NCBI RefSeq assembly: GCF_002743255.1
Contig: NZ_PDYY01000011.1
Span: forward strand, 62,001-126,000
Origin: Sporosarcina sp. P2
GTDB lineage: Bacteria; Bacillota; Bacilli; Bacillales_A; Planococcaceae
Length of the DNA stretch: 64,000 bases
Direction: 5' to 3'
The notes beneath the pieces were generated by a model, which saw only the letters and a program-made list of their open reading frames with translations, had not been told where the DNA came from and searched no databases. Positions within the stretch are counted from its first letter, which is position 1; the number at the start of each line of letters is the position of its first letter. Below are positions 9,656 through 19,346 of the stretch, piece by piece. The position numbers were made by a program, and so were the translations under genes.

Positions 9656-10417
9656 ATGGTGATTTTACAAGCAACAAAAATCTATAAAACATACGGCAAT
9701 AAATTCAATAAACAAGAAGTATTGAGTGCGCTAGATCTCAAAGTACAAAAAGGTGAATTCGTCAGCATCATGGGGGCATCAGGCTCGGGGAAAACGACTC
9801 TATTGAACGTGCTTTCATCTATTGATCGTGTTAGCCAGGGAACGATCAGTATAGAAGGGCAGAATCTCAACGACATGAAAGAAAAGCAAATGGCGGAATT
9901 TCGAAAACGTCATCTGGGCTTCATCTTTCAAGACTATAACCTACTCGATACGTTAACAGTAAAAGAAAACATACTACTTCCACTATCCGTGCAAAAAGTG
10001 TCTAGAAAATTAGCCAATGAAAAGTTTCATGCAGTGGCGGAGGAATTGGGTATTTCGGAAATCGCTACTAAATATCCAAATGAAATATCAGGGGGACAAA
10101 AGCAAAGGACATCTGCCGCACGAGCATTCATCCATGATCCGAGCATCATTTTTGCGGATGAACCGACAGGCGCTCTTGACTCAAAAGCGGCATCCGATTT
10201 GTTGAATAAACTAAGTGATCTTAATACGAAGCGAAATGCCTCTATCGTCATGGTCACCCATGATCCTCTCGCCGCAAGTTTTAGTGAGCGTGTCGTGTTC
10301 ATCAAAGACGGACAAATTTATACGCAACTGAATAAAGGAGACCAAACACGTAATGAATTTTTTAATGACATAATCAAAACGCAAGGTGTGCTGGGTGGTG
10401 TGCAACATGACGCTTAA
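9656..10417 (+). CDS. bceA: ABC transporter ATPase, BceA-like
   Basis: 253 aa from ATG 9656, 8 nt after AAGGAG. A GTG at 9647 overlaps the Shine-Dalgarno itself and is unlikely. Walker [11 protein letters not shown]-loop [10 protein letters not shown], signature SGGQKQR, Walker [14 protein letters not shown] and H-loop VMVTHD are all intact. The ATPase energises the BceB-like permease encoded by the next gene, which removes or frees cell-wall-active peptides from their lipid II-cycle targets. The next ATG lies 11 nt before this gene's stop. Confidence 0.92.
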   Translation: MVILQATKIYKTYGNKFNKQEVLSALDLKVQKGEFVSIMGASGSGKTTLLNVLSSIDRVSQGTISIEGQNLNDMKEKQMAEFRKRHLGFIFQDYNLLDTLTVKENILLPLSVQKVSRKLANEKFHAVAEELGISEIATKYPNEISGGQKQRTSAARAFIHDPSIIFADEPTGALDSKAASDLLNKLSDLNTKRNASIVMVTHDPLAASFSERVVFIKDGQIYTQLNKGDQTRNEFFNDIIKTQGVLGGVQHDA

Positions 10418-12350
10418 TCAGCTAATCTTTCGGAATATCAAGAAAAACCTCAAGCATTATTATGTGTATATCTTTGCACTGATTTTTAGCGTAGGCTTAT
10501 ACTTTTCATTCGTGACTTTGCAGTTCGATCCAGCATTGGACGATGCAACAGAAGGGAGGAAAGGTGCTGCAGCTATTAAATCAGGTTCAGTTTTTCTGAT
10601 TGTTATTGTGTCTGTATTCTTGCTATATGCTAACAATCTATTCATTAAACGACGCAGTAAGGAGATTGGATTATTCCAATTGATCGGGATGACGAAAGGA
10701 ACTGTTTTCCGTATTTTAAGTGTGGAGAATTTCGTTTTATATGTCGGTTCTCTCAATGTAGGGATATTCTTAGGGTTTTCGATGTCACGATTACTCATGC
10801 TGATTCTATTTAGGGTCACTGGTGTAACGGATGTTGCGACTTTGCGTTTCTCTTCGGAGGCATTACTTCAGACGCTGATCGTATTTGCAGCAATCTTTGT
10901 ATTAATTTTGATCATGAATGCACTATTCATTAAACGTCAAAGTATATTGTCGTTGTTCCGTGTGACTAACGTGACACAACAGCGGGTGAAAAAGATGACA
11001 GTATTCCAGGCGATCATCGGTGTGTTCGGTATTATCCTCATTGTATTCGGCTATTATTTATCATCCCGATTATTTAGTAGTGTATTTCTTGGAAATCAGC
11101 TATTTCTGGTGATGATCGTCATACTAGCTTCTGTGATTGTAGGCACCTATTCATTTTATAAAGGATCTGTCAGCTTTATCTTTAACTTGATTCGTAAACG
11201 CAAAGGGGGATATCTGAACGTTAACGACGTGCTATCACTCTCTTCGATTATGTTTCGAATGAGATCCAATTCTCTTTTATTAATGATTATTACATCTTTA
11301 TCTGCACTATCCATAGCATTACTTTCATTAAGTTATATATCGTATTACTCAGTAGAGAAGTCAGTGGAGCGAACTATTCCTGCCGACTTTACCATTCCTG
11401 ATACTATGCGTGCAATGGAATTTACGCAGACACTTGACAGTGAAGACATAGCCTATTCAGAGTCAGCTATTGATCTATTGACTATACCTGTTGATTTGTC
11501 GAGAGTTATGTCTTTTACAGGTGAAGAAAGTCAAGATATGAGTTATACCGATACACAGATGATTGTCATTAGTGATGCAGTATTGTCGGAGATAGACGTA
11601 GCAGAAAAGGGAGTGCTCTTCGTCAACTCAGATAGTCTGACGGAAAAATTCTTAAAGTTTCAAAGGAATCAGCAAGTAGTATTCCAAGGCAAAGAGCATA
11701 TATATAATCTGACACTGAAAGGGACGGAAAGAGTAGCAGTTCTTCCAACACGTGTAACTTATGGTTTTGTTGTTGCGGTAGTGGATGAACAAGTATTCCG
11801 GAAAATGAGTGTAGATAAAGATCCTTCCATTACACCCGAATTTACTGAGTATCATGGCGTGGATATCGAGAATGAAAATGATCTCGAAAAAGCGAATGAA
11901 CTATTTAATGTGTTGGGAATAAACGAATGGGCAGGACATGAATCAAAGCTTGAGGAAAGAACGAAACAGATGCAAAGTGCTGGCATGATTATGTTCATCG
12001 TGGGATTCCTCGGCCTCGCGTTCCTTGTTACGTCAGGCTGTATCCTATACTTTAAGCAGATGGACGAAAGTGAAGATGAAAAGTCGAACTACACTATTCT
12101 TCGTAAATTAGGCTATACACAAATGGATTTACTAAAAGGGATTCAACGAAAGCAGTTATTTAACTTTGGTATTCCGTTAGTCGTCGGTCTCTTACACAGC
12201 TATTTTGCTGTAAAATCCGGCTGGTTTTTATTCGGTACTGAAATGCTGACACCAACGATTATCGTAATGTTAATCTACACAGCACTATATTCTATATTTG
12301 GTTTGCTTTCCGTGTTGAATTATAAGCGTGTGATTAAAGATTCTCTATAG
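10407..12350 (+). CDS. bceB: ABC transporter permease, BceB-like
   Basis: 647 aa from ATG 10407, overlapping bceA by 11 nt with GGGTGGTG upstream. A first helix follows [16 protein letters not shown]. FtsX-like helices cluster in the N-terminal half, a large soluble extracellular domain of about 210 residues (roughly 315-525) follows, and helices resume at the end. That ten-helix layout with one big extracellular insert is specific to the peptide-resistance exporters that also signal to a BceS-type kinase. Bacitracin is a likely but unproven substrate; nisin-like or cationic peptides are alternatives, because Bce, Psd and Yxd paralogues look alike. Confidence 0.92.
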   Translation: MTLNQLIFRNIKKNLKHYYVYIFALIFSVGLYFSFVTLQFDPALDDATEGRKGAAAIKSGSVFLIVIVSVFLLYANNLFIKRRSKEIGLFQLIGMTKGTVFRILSVENFVLYVGSLNVGIFLGFSMSRLLMLILFRVTGVTDVATLRFSSEALLQTLIVFAAIFVLILIMNALFIKRQSILSLFRVTNVTQQRVKKMTVFQAIIGVFGIILIVFGYYLSSRLFSSVFLGNQLFLVMIVILASVIVGTYSFYKGSVSFIFNLIRKRKGGYLNVNDVLSLSSIMFRMRSNSLLLMIITSLSALSIALLSLSYISYYSVEKSVERTIPADFTIPDTMRAMEFTQTLDSEDIAYSESAIDLLTIPVDLSRVMSFTGEESQDMSYTDTQMIVISDAVLSEIDVAEKGVLFVNSDSLTEKFLKFQRNQQVVFQGKEHIYNLTLKGTERVAVLPTRVTYGFVVAVVDEQVFRKMSVDKDPSITPEFTEYHGVDIENENDLEKANELFNVLGINEWAGHESKLEERTKQMQSAGMIMFIVGFLGLAFLVTSGCILYFKQMDESEDEKSNYTILRKLGYTQMDLLKGIQRKQLFNFGIPLVVGLLHSYFAVKSGWFLFGTEMLTPTIIVMLIYTALYSIFGLLSVLNYKRVIKDSL

Positions 12351-12359
12351 CAGATAATT

Positions 12360-12386
12360 ACCCCTGACGCGACAATGATCAGGGGT
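12360..12386 (+). terminator. Putative terminator of bceAB
   Basis: Stem ACCCCTGA / TCAGGGGT (12360-12367, 12379-12386) with an 11-nt loop. There is only a weak T-tract (ATTCTAT) after it. Confidence 0.6.
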
Positions 12387-12442
12387 ATTCTATAATGAAT
12401 GAGTTACTACCTACTAATTCAGTTACTACGATTTGATATGCT

Positions 12443-13795
12443 TTATCTAAATTTGCCAATTAAAGAATGCCGAGTAGCGTTCCTCTGATGTAAGTAGACA
12501 CCAACAAATACGACAAACTCAGAGGCTGGAATGGACAACCAAATACCATTCAAACCAAATAAACGGGGTAAAATCATCAAGAAAATCAACATAATGATAA
12601 TTTCGCGAGAAGCAGTGATCCAAATTGCCATCCGTACATTGCCGATAGACTGATAATATGTCATCATCACAAAGTTCGTACCTGTGAATAAATAAGCGAA
12701 GAAAAATAGATTAATTCCTGTAGTAGCCAAATCTCTTACGGCTTGTGGGAAGTCCCCGAAGATCGATACGATAGGGCCTGCCGCGAATTGACCGACAAGG
12801 AAGAACACAGCACCCGCAATGACAACGGTGAGAGTGGCCTTTTTTACAGTTTCCCTCATCCTTGCCTGGTTGCCGGAGCCTTGATAATAACTGATAAGTG
12901 GCTGAATCGCACCACCCATTCCAAGGAACAGCATGAGCATGACGCTGTGTACATAGTTCAAAATAGAGAAGGCCGCAACACCTTCCGTGCCGGCCATCCG
13001 TTCAAACGCGATATTATGTGTAATGGTAAAGAAAGAGATCCCTAGCTCGGAAAGGAAGCTCGGAAATCCAACAAATAGAATGGCTAGAAACAGCTTTTTA
13101 TTAAACTTCAAGCGAATCAGTTTCAAGTTATTGTTCTTTTTTAAGAAGTGGGTTGCGAGTACTAGCATTCCTATGAATGATGCAATAATGGTGGCGGATG
13201 CAGCACCGGCAACACCATAATCAAAAATAAATAAGAATACATAATTCAGGACGATGTTGACGACAGATGTCACAATTAGCCCAGTCATTGACAGATTCGG
13301 TGCTCCATCGTTGCGTACGAAAATGCTAAAGGTGTTTTCTACAGTAAAGATAAAGCCAAACAGTAGAATGACAAATAAATATTGTGAAACATAAGGGAAA
13401 GTAGTCGTATTGGCTCCAAGTGCGTAAGCTAACGGATCCCTAAAAATAAAAGCAGTTAAACCTACTATAATAGTGGATAAGAAAATGGAAAAAATAGCAT
13501 GTGTGAAAATCGAACGAGCTTTCTGCACATCTTTGGCACCCATTGCCATTGAGTATTTCGTGGCGGCACCTATACCAATCCATAGGGAAATAGCAAAAAA
13601 AATCGTATAAACGGGAGCCGAAATTCCGACTCCCGCTAATGCTTCTGCACCTAATCGATTACCGACCATGATGCCGTCCGCTACAATATTGATTGCCATC
13701 AACAACATACCGATAGTTGACGGTACTAAGTAACGCAAAAAGATACGTCCTACTGGCTCCGTATCCAATTGATTTAACTTGGGTGAAAAGCTCAT
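12443..13795 (-). CDS. MATE-family multidrug efflux transporter
   Basis: 450 aa with twelve predicted helices in two homologous halves. The N-terminus resembles MepA-type MATE proteins (PVGRIFLRYLVPSTIGMLL and VADGIMVGNRLG). MATE pumps use Na+ or H+ gradients to export cationic drugs. It is the last gene of a TetR, acetyltransferase, MATE cluster; its ATG overlaps the acetyltransferase stop (ATGA) with AAGGAG upstream, so the two are translationally coupled. The coupling to a polyamine-acetyltransferase-like gene suggests that polyamines or their acetyl derivatives may be among the substrates. Confidence 0.9.
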   Translation of the reverse strand: MSFSPKLNQLDTEPVGRIFLRYLVPSTIGMLLMAINIVADGIMVGNRLGAEALAGVGISAPVYTIFFAISLWIGIGAATKYSMAMGAKDVQKARSIFTHAIFSIFLSTIIVGLTAFIFRDPLAYALGANTTTFPYVSQYLFVILLFGFIFTVENTFSIFVRNDGAPNLSMTGLIVTSVVNIVLNYVFLFIFDYGVAGAASATIIASFIGMLVLATHFLKKNNNLKLIRLKFNKKLFLAILFVGFPSFLSELGISFFTITHNIAFERMAGTEGVAAFSILNYVHSVMLMLFLGMGGAIQPLISYYQGSGNQARMRETVKKATLTVVIAGAVFFLVGQFAAGPIVSIFGDFPQAVRDLATTGINLFFFAYLFTGTNFVMMTYYQSIGNVRMAIWITASREIIIMLIFLMILPRLFGLNGIWLSIPASEFVVFVGVYLHQRNATRHSLIGKFR

Positions 13796-14259
13796 TGCAA
13801 AGGACTCCTTTGAAGGTCAAGTTCCATGATGAGACAAGGGAATTCACCCAAATCATCAATTTGTCCATTTAACTTAAATCCGAACTTTTCATATAAGTGT
13901 TGTGCGGCTATATTATCTGGATAAATACTTAAATAAATCTTGTCACATTGATATTTTTCTTCCATTCTGGTAAGTAGAAGTTTAAGGAATCTGCTGGCAT
14001 AGCCTTTTCCTTGGTAATGCTGATCGATCATAAAGCGATCAAGCCATACATTGCCAGTATCTGCCTCACGTCCATGCATTGCATAACCGACTAAATCTTC
14101 TCCATCATATAATCCAATGGACTTCCATTCCGGTTCGAATTGTGATTGTGCTAGTGAAAATGAATTGCTTTCAATAAAGTTCTTTTGGTTTTCGTGTACG
14201 GATAAATAGGCAACATCTTGCCAATTTTCATTCGTTACCTCACTTGCGTGGAGGCTCAT
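13792..14259 (-). CDS. GNAT acetyltransferase, BltD/polyamine acetyltransferase-like
   Basis: 155 aa with the GNAT core: the acetyl-CoA binding segment DQHYQGKGYASRFL (motif A, Q-x-x-G-x-G/A) and the C-terminal IYPDNIAAQHLYEKFGF (motif B). The N-terminal ENQKNFIESNSFSLAQ and the VWLDRFMIDQHYQGKG block are close to B. subtilis BltD, which acetylates spermidine and spermine. In B. subtilis bltD is cotranscribed with the MFS pump Blt; here the partner is a MATE pump with overlapping genes. Substrate assignment is by resemblance only. Confidence 0.82.
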   Translation of the reverse strand: MSLHASEVTNENWQDVAYLSVHENQKNFIESNSFSLAQSQFEPEWKSIGLYDGEDLVGYAMHGREADTGNVWLDRFMIDQHYQGKGYASRFLKLLLTRMEEKYQCDKIYLSIYPDNIAAQHLYEKFGFKLNGQIDDLGEFPCLIMELDLQRSPLQ

Positions 14260-14325
14260 AATTCCATCTCGCTTTCAATTTTGTGTAAAACGGTAAAACT
14301 ATTTTTGTTTTATCAGTTTATTTAT

Positions 14326-14880
14326 TCATTGCTTTATAATAAACCCAAACAACAGAATATCCACTATGGAATCCAGTGCTTCGGTTACAGTCATACGATT
14401 TTCATAGAAAAACTTTCGATCAAGCGTGGAGTTTGTTGCATCTATGATCAACTTCATCAGTAACTCTACGTTTTGATCTGCAATGATTCCTTCATAAATT
14501 CCTTGTTCAATCAATTCGCGAAGTTCATCCCATTCATTAAGTGCTGCGTGGACGCGTTCCCATTGTTCGGGATGCGTTTTTTTCATCTGATCAAGGATTT
14601 GCCAGTTATAAAAATCATTGTATTTCGGAATGACTGTAATGACTTTCTTAATCTTATCTACAAGAGGTAGTTCTTGGTCGTTCATAATCCTATCGGTTTT
14701 TTCGTCGAACTCCTGTAATGTTGAGTCTATAATAGCATCTAAAATTTCCGTTTTGGAAGAAAAGTGTTCATACAAAGTCCTTTTGCTAATACCCAGCCTT
14801 TTGGCTAAATCGTCCATTGTGAACTTCATACTTTTCTCATGAACTTCTTCGAGGAAAGCCTTCATAATACGTGCTTTCAT
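14326..14880 (-). CDS. TetR-family transcriptional regulator
   Basis: 184 aa. The N-terminal helix-turn-helix reads TMDDLAKRLGISKRTLYEHF (about 21-40), the TetR signature, followed by an all-helical ligand domain. It precedes the acetyltransferase-MATE pair on the same strand with a 66-bp gap, so it is the likely local repressor. The ATG has AGGAGT upstream. An 8-bp inverted repeat lies 30-59 bp before its start and may be its own operator. Confidence 0.9.
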   Translation of the reverse strand: MKARIMKAFLEEVHEKSMKFTMDDLAKRLGISKRTLYEHFSSKTEILDAIIDSTLQEFDEKTDRIMNDQELPLVDKIKKVITVIPKYNDFYNWQILDQMKKTHPEQWERVHAALNEWDELRELIEQGIYEGIIADQNVELLMKLIIDATNSTLDRKFFYENRMTVTEALDSIVDILLFGFIIKQ

Positions 14881-14909
14881 TTATCGTACTCCTATCCTTA
14901 TATACAGAG

Positions 14910-14939
14910 TGAAAACTAGAAAAACATATATAGTTTTCA
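14910..14939 (-). promoter_or_regulatory. Putative TetR operator
   Basis: Inverted repeat TGAAAACT (14910-14917) and AGTTTTCA (14932-14939) separated by 14 AT-rich bases, directly upstream of the tetR-type gene. The position suits autoregulation of the three-gene cluster. Confidence 0.45.
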
Positions 14940-15271
14940 TCGTTCTTCTACTAGTATAAATACTTTTTATATAAAAAGCAAAGCCTATTGCCTTAAATAG
15001 TATTATTTAAATAAATAGGCTTATAAATGTCTTACCCGAAAGGCTCTTCTTTCCCAATTTTATCTAAGCTAGTTAGACGACTTCCAGTAATGATTTTACC
15101 TAAAAAGAAATTGTCTATCCATTAGTGGAGAGTCTGAAACATCCAATGGTCGTTAATTCCAAGCGGTACATGGAAGGTATAAGTGACGGAGAAATACCGT
15201 TCATACAAGCTGCAAGGGAAGCACTTGAGGCGGAATAGGAAGAAAGAGGGCTGTTATAGAAAAAGCCGAAA
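14940..15271. other. Intergenic stretch with a gene remnant
   Basis: An interrupted repeat AAGCCTATT / AATAGGCTT (14981-14989, 15014-15022) is present. From about 15107 to 15237 a short open frame on the plus strand (VNSKRYMEGISDGEIPF is part of it) ends in TAG without its own ribosome site. It looks like the tail of a lost gene that I cannot identify. Confidence 0.4.
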
Positions 15272-15757
15272 ATGGGCGCACTTAAGCAGGATGTTCGTTC
15301 AGTCCATAGAATAGCACTACCTTACAGTTGGACCGCGGATGAAACTGCACGCTACTACGTAAAATGGCTTTCTACGTTCTTGAATCCTTGGGTGAAAACC
15401 GATTTAGATGACGAGTTGAATTGTCGAATCGGTTTCATTGGTAATCGTACATTGCTTGAATTACGTTATTCTGCAGAGCGCAGTACAAAGAATCGCTCGC
15501 TATACTATATTACAGGTGGTCTATTGATGGATTCTAATTCCAATGAACCTGGCAGAATGGAGTTTCGGAAGATTCCAGGATCGAATGAAGTAATCATTGC
15601 GATTCATGATTATTTACCTTCCATTCCATGGTTCGTCTATTATATAACGCAAGCCAATATGCACACTTTTGTTATGTCTAGTTTCCGTCGGCCTATGTAC
15701 AAGTTAGGGGTTATTGAACGTGATCGATTAGGAATTGTCGCTTCCAATGTACGATAA
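15272..15757 (+). CDS. DUF2867-like conserved protein, possibly a surviving fragment
   Basis: 161 aa, no signal peptide or membrane helix. The pattern IALPYSWTADETARYYV near the start, LLELRYSAERST in the middle, LYYITGGLL, and IPWFVYYITQANMHTFVM at the end resembles DUF2867-type domains, which occur alone or as C-terminal parts of NAD(P)-binding epimerase-like proteins. The ATG lacks a clear ribosome site and the 130 bp before it hold a degenerate frame, so this could be the C-terminal remainder of a longer gene. The coding character is otherwise normal and the frame is uninterrupted. Confidence 0.55.
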   Translation: MGALKQDVRSVHRIALPYSWTADETARYYVKWLSTFLNPWVKTDLDDELNCRIGFIGNRTLLELRYSAERSTKNRSLYYITGGLLMDSNSNEPGRMEFRKIPGSNEVIIAIHDYLPSIPWFVYYITQANMHTFVMSSFRRPMYKLGVIERDRLGIVASNVR

Positions 15758-15993
15758 AGAAAAACGGATTCCCAGTATTGCGCTGAGAAACCTTTTTTTC
15801 ATTATGGTTTGTTATGAATGAGCTCCACTTGCACTATACATTCAGACAGTTCTTAAGTAGGCCTCTAAAGTATGGGGTCATACAGTACAGATAACGTTAT
15901 TCTAAGAATAGCATAACCTTTTTTACATTACTGCAAAACGCACGGATGTTGTATAACGAAAAGCAGCCGAAATCTATTCGGCTGCAGGGATTA

Positions 15994-17739
15994 TTAGGCA
16001 TTTAGAGTTGCTTGCTTAGCTTCTACAAGCGGACCGCCTTCTTTTAAATACTTCTCTACACCTTCTGCTGCACGATATGCCAACGCGCCGATAGTTGAAG
16101 TGGGGTGATGACCTCCGAATTGAGGAAACGCTGAACCGCCGACAACGAATAGGTTGTCCATCTCCCACATTTGCAGGTAGTTATTCACCGCAGAGGTTTC
16201 AGGGTCTGCCCCCATGATGATGCCTCCCGCATAGTGACCGCCTGAATATATGTGGTCAAACTCTTCTGGAACCTCATCTTCGTCTATGATATCTGCACCC
16301 ATTTCTTTCATGATTTCGCTACATTTTTCAATTCCGAATTTAGCAATGTTGCGGTCTTGATCTGTGTAACGATTCGTAATGCGCAGTAGGGGATCTCCGT
16401 ATTCGTCTTTGTACGTTGGATCGAGATCCACGTAATTATGCCACCATGACATGACAGCAGGTGTATACCATACAACTAGCGAACGATTTGCGTAATGGAT
16501 CGAGTTTTTCTTAAACTCAGGTCCCCATTTCGGTGTCCCTCTAGGAACATGGTTCGTCGAAATAGCACCATCCCCGTATTGGCGCATTTCGATGCCGCCA
16601 CCGTTAATGAAATCCAAATTAGAGTGATCAAAGTTATCGCCGGCGAAGTCACTCATAGCACCACCAAGAGCACCTGCCCCCATATAGAGGTTAAACTTCT
16701 TCTTTTCAAAGTATCCTCTTGCTCCAAGGAATGTAATGTTAAATTGTCCATTAAAGTTCCGTCCAATTGTTCCTTTACGTGTTGTTGGATCATACTGTGT
16801 CCCAATCTCGGAAAGCATCAATAAGCGATTATTGGTAAAGGAAAATGCACCTAATACGACAACGTCTGCAGGTTGTTCATATTCAATTCCTGTACGTGTA
16901 TCAGTAAATAGTACACCGGTCGCTTTTCCATCTTTATGCAGAACGCGACGTACTAAAGAGTTGGTCCGAATTTCGCAGTTTCCAGTTTTTCGGGCAGTTG
17001 GAATAACTGTAGCCAATGGATCCGATTTAGCCGTGAAGTCACAGCCGTACATCGTACAATAAGAGCAGAACATACAAGCATTTAATTTTTCACCATCGGG
17101 ATTCGTATACGCCTGTGATAAATTTCCAGAAGCAACTTGATAAGGGTGATAACCCATTCTCTTTGTGGTTTCTTTAAATAACTTTACAGCTGGCGATGCT
17201 AGCATAGGAGGATTAGGATAATCATTAGAACGCTTATCTCCAAGTGGATCGGGTTCGCCTGAAGTACCGGCGGTTTTTTCCCACTTATCGTAATAAGGTT
17301 CCATTTCATCATACGTGATGCCCCAGTCTTGAATCGTCATACCTTCAGGAATTTTCTCTTTGCCGTAACGTTCAATGGTTTTAGAACGCAATTCAAAGTC
17401 GATCGGTCTCCATCGATATGTCGCACCCGCCCAGTGGACACTACCACCGCCTAAATCGGTACCAGCCATCATTTCTGCTCTTGTTCGAACAGGAAGGGCA
17501 GTATCTTCTATGTTCACGCGTGACGTAATGGTTTCAGGAGATAGATTTTGCATCATCTCGTAACGATTAGTATAGCGTAATTCATCTTTAACACCGATAT
17601 AGTCCCGTCGGTCTTGTTTTTTGCCACGTTCAAGTGTTACTACTTGATAGCCGGCTTTAGCTAATTCAGCAGAGACTACTCCACCTGCCCAACCACTTCC
17701 TACTACGACAACATCTACTTTTTTTAATTTTTTCGCCAT
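15994..17739 (-). CDS. GMC-family FAD oxidoreductase (sugar/gluconate dehydrogenase large subunit type)
   Basis: 581 aa. FAD-binding Rossmann motif VVVGSGWAGG at 11-20, the GMC motif DLGGGSVHWAGA at 95-106, and the catalytic-region GGHHPTSTIGALAYRAAEGV near the C-terminus. A cysteine group C222-x2-C225-x2-C228-x4-C233 (in ACMFCSYCTMYGC) matches the cluster-binding region of membrane FAD glucose/gluconate dehydrogenases. It oxidises a sugar or polyol at the outer membrane face and passes electrons to the respiratory chain. GGGAGG precedes the ATG, 18 bp after the small-subunit gene. No multihaem cytochrome subunit is adjacent, so the electron acceptor is unclear. The substrate is not deducible. 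Confidence 0.88.
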   Translation of the reverse strand: MAKKLKKVDVVVVGSGWAGGVVSAELAKAGYQVVTLERGKKQDRRDYIGVKDELRYTNRYEMMQNLSPETITSRVNIEDTALPVRTRAEMMAGTDLGGGSVHWAGATYRWRPIDFELRSKTIERYGKEKIPEGMTIQDWGITYDEMEPYYDKWEKTAGTSGEPDPLGDKRSNDYPNPPMLASPAVKLFKETTKRMGYHPYQVASGNLSQAYTNPDGEKLNACMFCSYCTMYGCDFTAKSDPLATVIPTARKTGNCEIRTNSLVRRVLHKDGKATGVLFTDTRTGIEYEQPADVVVLGAFSFTNNRLLMLSEIGTQYDPTTRKGTIGRNFNGQFNITFLGARGYFEKKKFNLYMGAGALGGAMSDFAGDNFDHSNLDFINGGGIEMRQYGDGAISTNHVPRGTPKWGPEFKKNSIHYANRSLVVWYTPAVMSWWHNYVDLDPTYKDEYGDPLLRITNRYTDQDRNIAKFGIEKCSEIMKEMGADIIDEDEVPEEFDHIYSGGHYAGGIIMGADPETSAVNNYLQMWEMDNLFVVGGSAFPQFGGHHPTSTIGALAYRAAEGVEKYLKEGGPLVEAKQATLNA

Positions 17740-17756
17740 ATGAGTTCCTCCCGTTA

Positions 17757-18590
17757 TCAGTGACCTTGGTAATTACGTAAGCTTTCAGGTTTCATTACTA
17801 TGAAATCTTCTTTTTCAATATCTGCTGTATAGCTCATACGTGGACCAGGAAATTCTTTCATTCTCCAACCTTCCATATCACGATTCCCTCCATAGACCGG
17901 GTCAGCATACGCACCTTCAATGGTTGTTTGCAGTAACAGATTAAAGAACGTCGTCGAAGCGACACCGTTCACTTTCCCTTTTCCTTCGTCGAACATCTGC
18001 AAAATCTCATCTTGCTGCTCCGGTTCTAAATTACGAAAGTTTGTTTCGAATTTCTCTTGTGCCGTTTGTTCCAATGCATGTACACCTTCCATGAAAATAT
18101 CGCCTCTTGTCATGGGTGTCTGATACCTGAAGGCAGGTGTAGGTACTTGCGTTTCTGCATTTGGACCTTGGTCTTGAGTCGAATCTACTTGATTTTCATA
18201 TGGATCTGTAGCACCTGTTTGCAAAAACGGTCCTTTCATATATTCTTTTGCGTTCATTCCCCATTCCCCGGCAAGTTGTCGATCGATAAAGTAGGGGACT
18301 CCTAGTTCAATAGCGCCTGGGCCTAAATCATCTTTGGGAAACAGCCTTTCAGTAGCAGCGGAAAGTATAAGAAAGTCTTCGGCATTACTAAAGAAGGTAC
18401 GTGCCTCCAATAAGTGGTTATCTTCTTTTCCCGTGTTTGTTGGTGCGCCTGGTTTTTGGAGCTGGTTAGTCAATAATCCACCGAATAGTGATCCACCAAC
18501 TAGACCACCAGCTAATAGACCGGTGTTTTTCATGAAATTCCTACGACTCATTCCTTTTTGTGTATCTTCAGGTTGTCTAGGTTCTGTCAC
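17757..18590 (-). CDS. Gluconate 2-dehydrogenase subunit 3 family protein, Tat-exported
   Basis: 277 aa from GTG 18590, preceded by AAGGAGGAG; the open frame extends 20 codons upstream but without a ribosome site. The twin-arginine signal reads SRRNFMKNTGLLAGGLVGG, so the protein and probably its bound large subunit are exported folded by Tat. The remainder fits the small (gamma) subunit family that accompanies GMC dehydrogenases and aids their maturation and export. It is the first gene of a two-gene operon. Confidence 0.85.
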   Translation of the reverse strand: MTEPRQPEDTQKGMSRRNFMKNTGLLAGGLVGGSLFGGLLTNQLQKPGAPTNTGKEDNHLLEARTFFSNAEDFLILSAATERLFPKDDLGPGAIELGVPYFIDRQLAGEWGMNAKEYMKGPFLQTGATDPYENQVDSTQDQGPNAETQVPTPAFRYQTPMTRGDIFMEGVHALEQTAQEKFETNFRNLEPEQQDEILQMFDEGKGKVNGVASTTFFNLLLQTTIEGAYADPVYGGNRDMEGWRMKEFPGPRMSYTADIEKEDFIVMKPESLRNYQGH

Positions 18591-18756
18591 GTTGCTCTCC
18601 TCCTTGTATATATGACTTTCATAATTTACCAATGCACCACTCCTTCTCATAGTGTGATGAATGGGGAAAAATTATACGTAGTGCCAAGATCTTACACAGT
18701 AAAAATGGGGAAAATTGAGTGAGTAATAACTCAGAATGAATATGTAAAATAAAAAT

Positions 18757-18794
18757 CCCTCTATAAATCATCATATTTGAGTGATTATAGAGGG
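18757..18794 (-). terminator. Terminator of the acidic lipoprotein gene
   Basis: Stem CCCTCTATAA / TTATAGAGGG (18757-18766, 18785-18794); read on the minus strand it is followed by ATTTTT. Confidence 0.75.
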
Positions 18795-18815
18795 GACTAT
18801 TCATACTATAGGTTA

Positions 18816-19052
18816 TTAATCAGTAGTTTTATCTTCAGTCTCTGTGTCTGGTTCCGGTTCCATGTCTACTTCTGGCTCGTCCACATTCACATCATCATCT
18901 GGCGTTACGTCAGCGGGTTGATCTACTTCAACATCGTCATTTTCATCTATAACGGGATCATCATCTCCGCAAGCACTAAGAACACCCACAGAAAGAATGG
19001 CAGCTGTTCCTACTTTCAATAAATTACTTTTCTTAAGTTTATTCAAATTCAT
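18816..19052 (-). CDS. Small acidic lipoprotein, unknown function
   Basis: 78 aa. A basic N-terminus and hydrophobic core end in lipobox LSAC (C28), then a low-complexity tail made almost only of D, E, P, V and T. AAAGGAGG precedes the ATG and a terminator follows, so this is a genuine monocistronic gene. After lipidation it would be a negatively charged, disordered surface peptide of about 50 residues. I recognise no family; metal-cation binding or a cell-wall spacer role would be guesses. Confidence 0.75.
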   Translation of the reverse strand: MNLNKLKKSNLLKVGTAAILSVGVLSACGDDDPVIDENDDVEVDQPADVTPDDDVNVDEPEVDMEPEPDTETEDKTTD

Positions 19053-19346
19053 TAGTAATTTCCTCCTTTAGATGTTTAATAGACTTTCTTATGTTGTAAA
19101 TATCCTATTTTTTGTTTTGTAAACCTGAAAATTCAGAAGTGGTACTTTAGTCATGATAATGACCATACAAAAAAAGATAAAATGTAGTGAAAAAAATGCA
19201 TTCTCCAAAAGAATACGTGATTACAAGTGGAGAAAACTGAAGAAAGATGGTGAAAGTGCTATGATAGATATAGACATGCCTACTTCAAAAGTGATGGACA
19301 AAATCTGTTACGTAAATTGGCTTATTTGTAAAGGAGAGAATGTTTC

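Noticed and set aside
19150..19163. GTCAT-GATA-ATGAC palindrome, similar to the LutR core
   Set aside because: The centre is four rather than three bases, so half-site spacing differs from both lut operators; probably chance.
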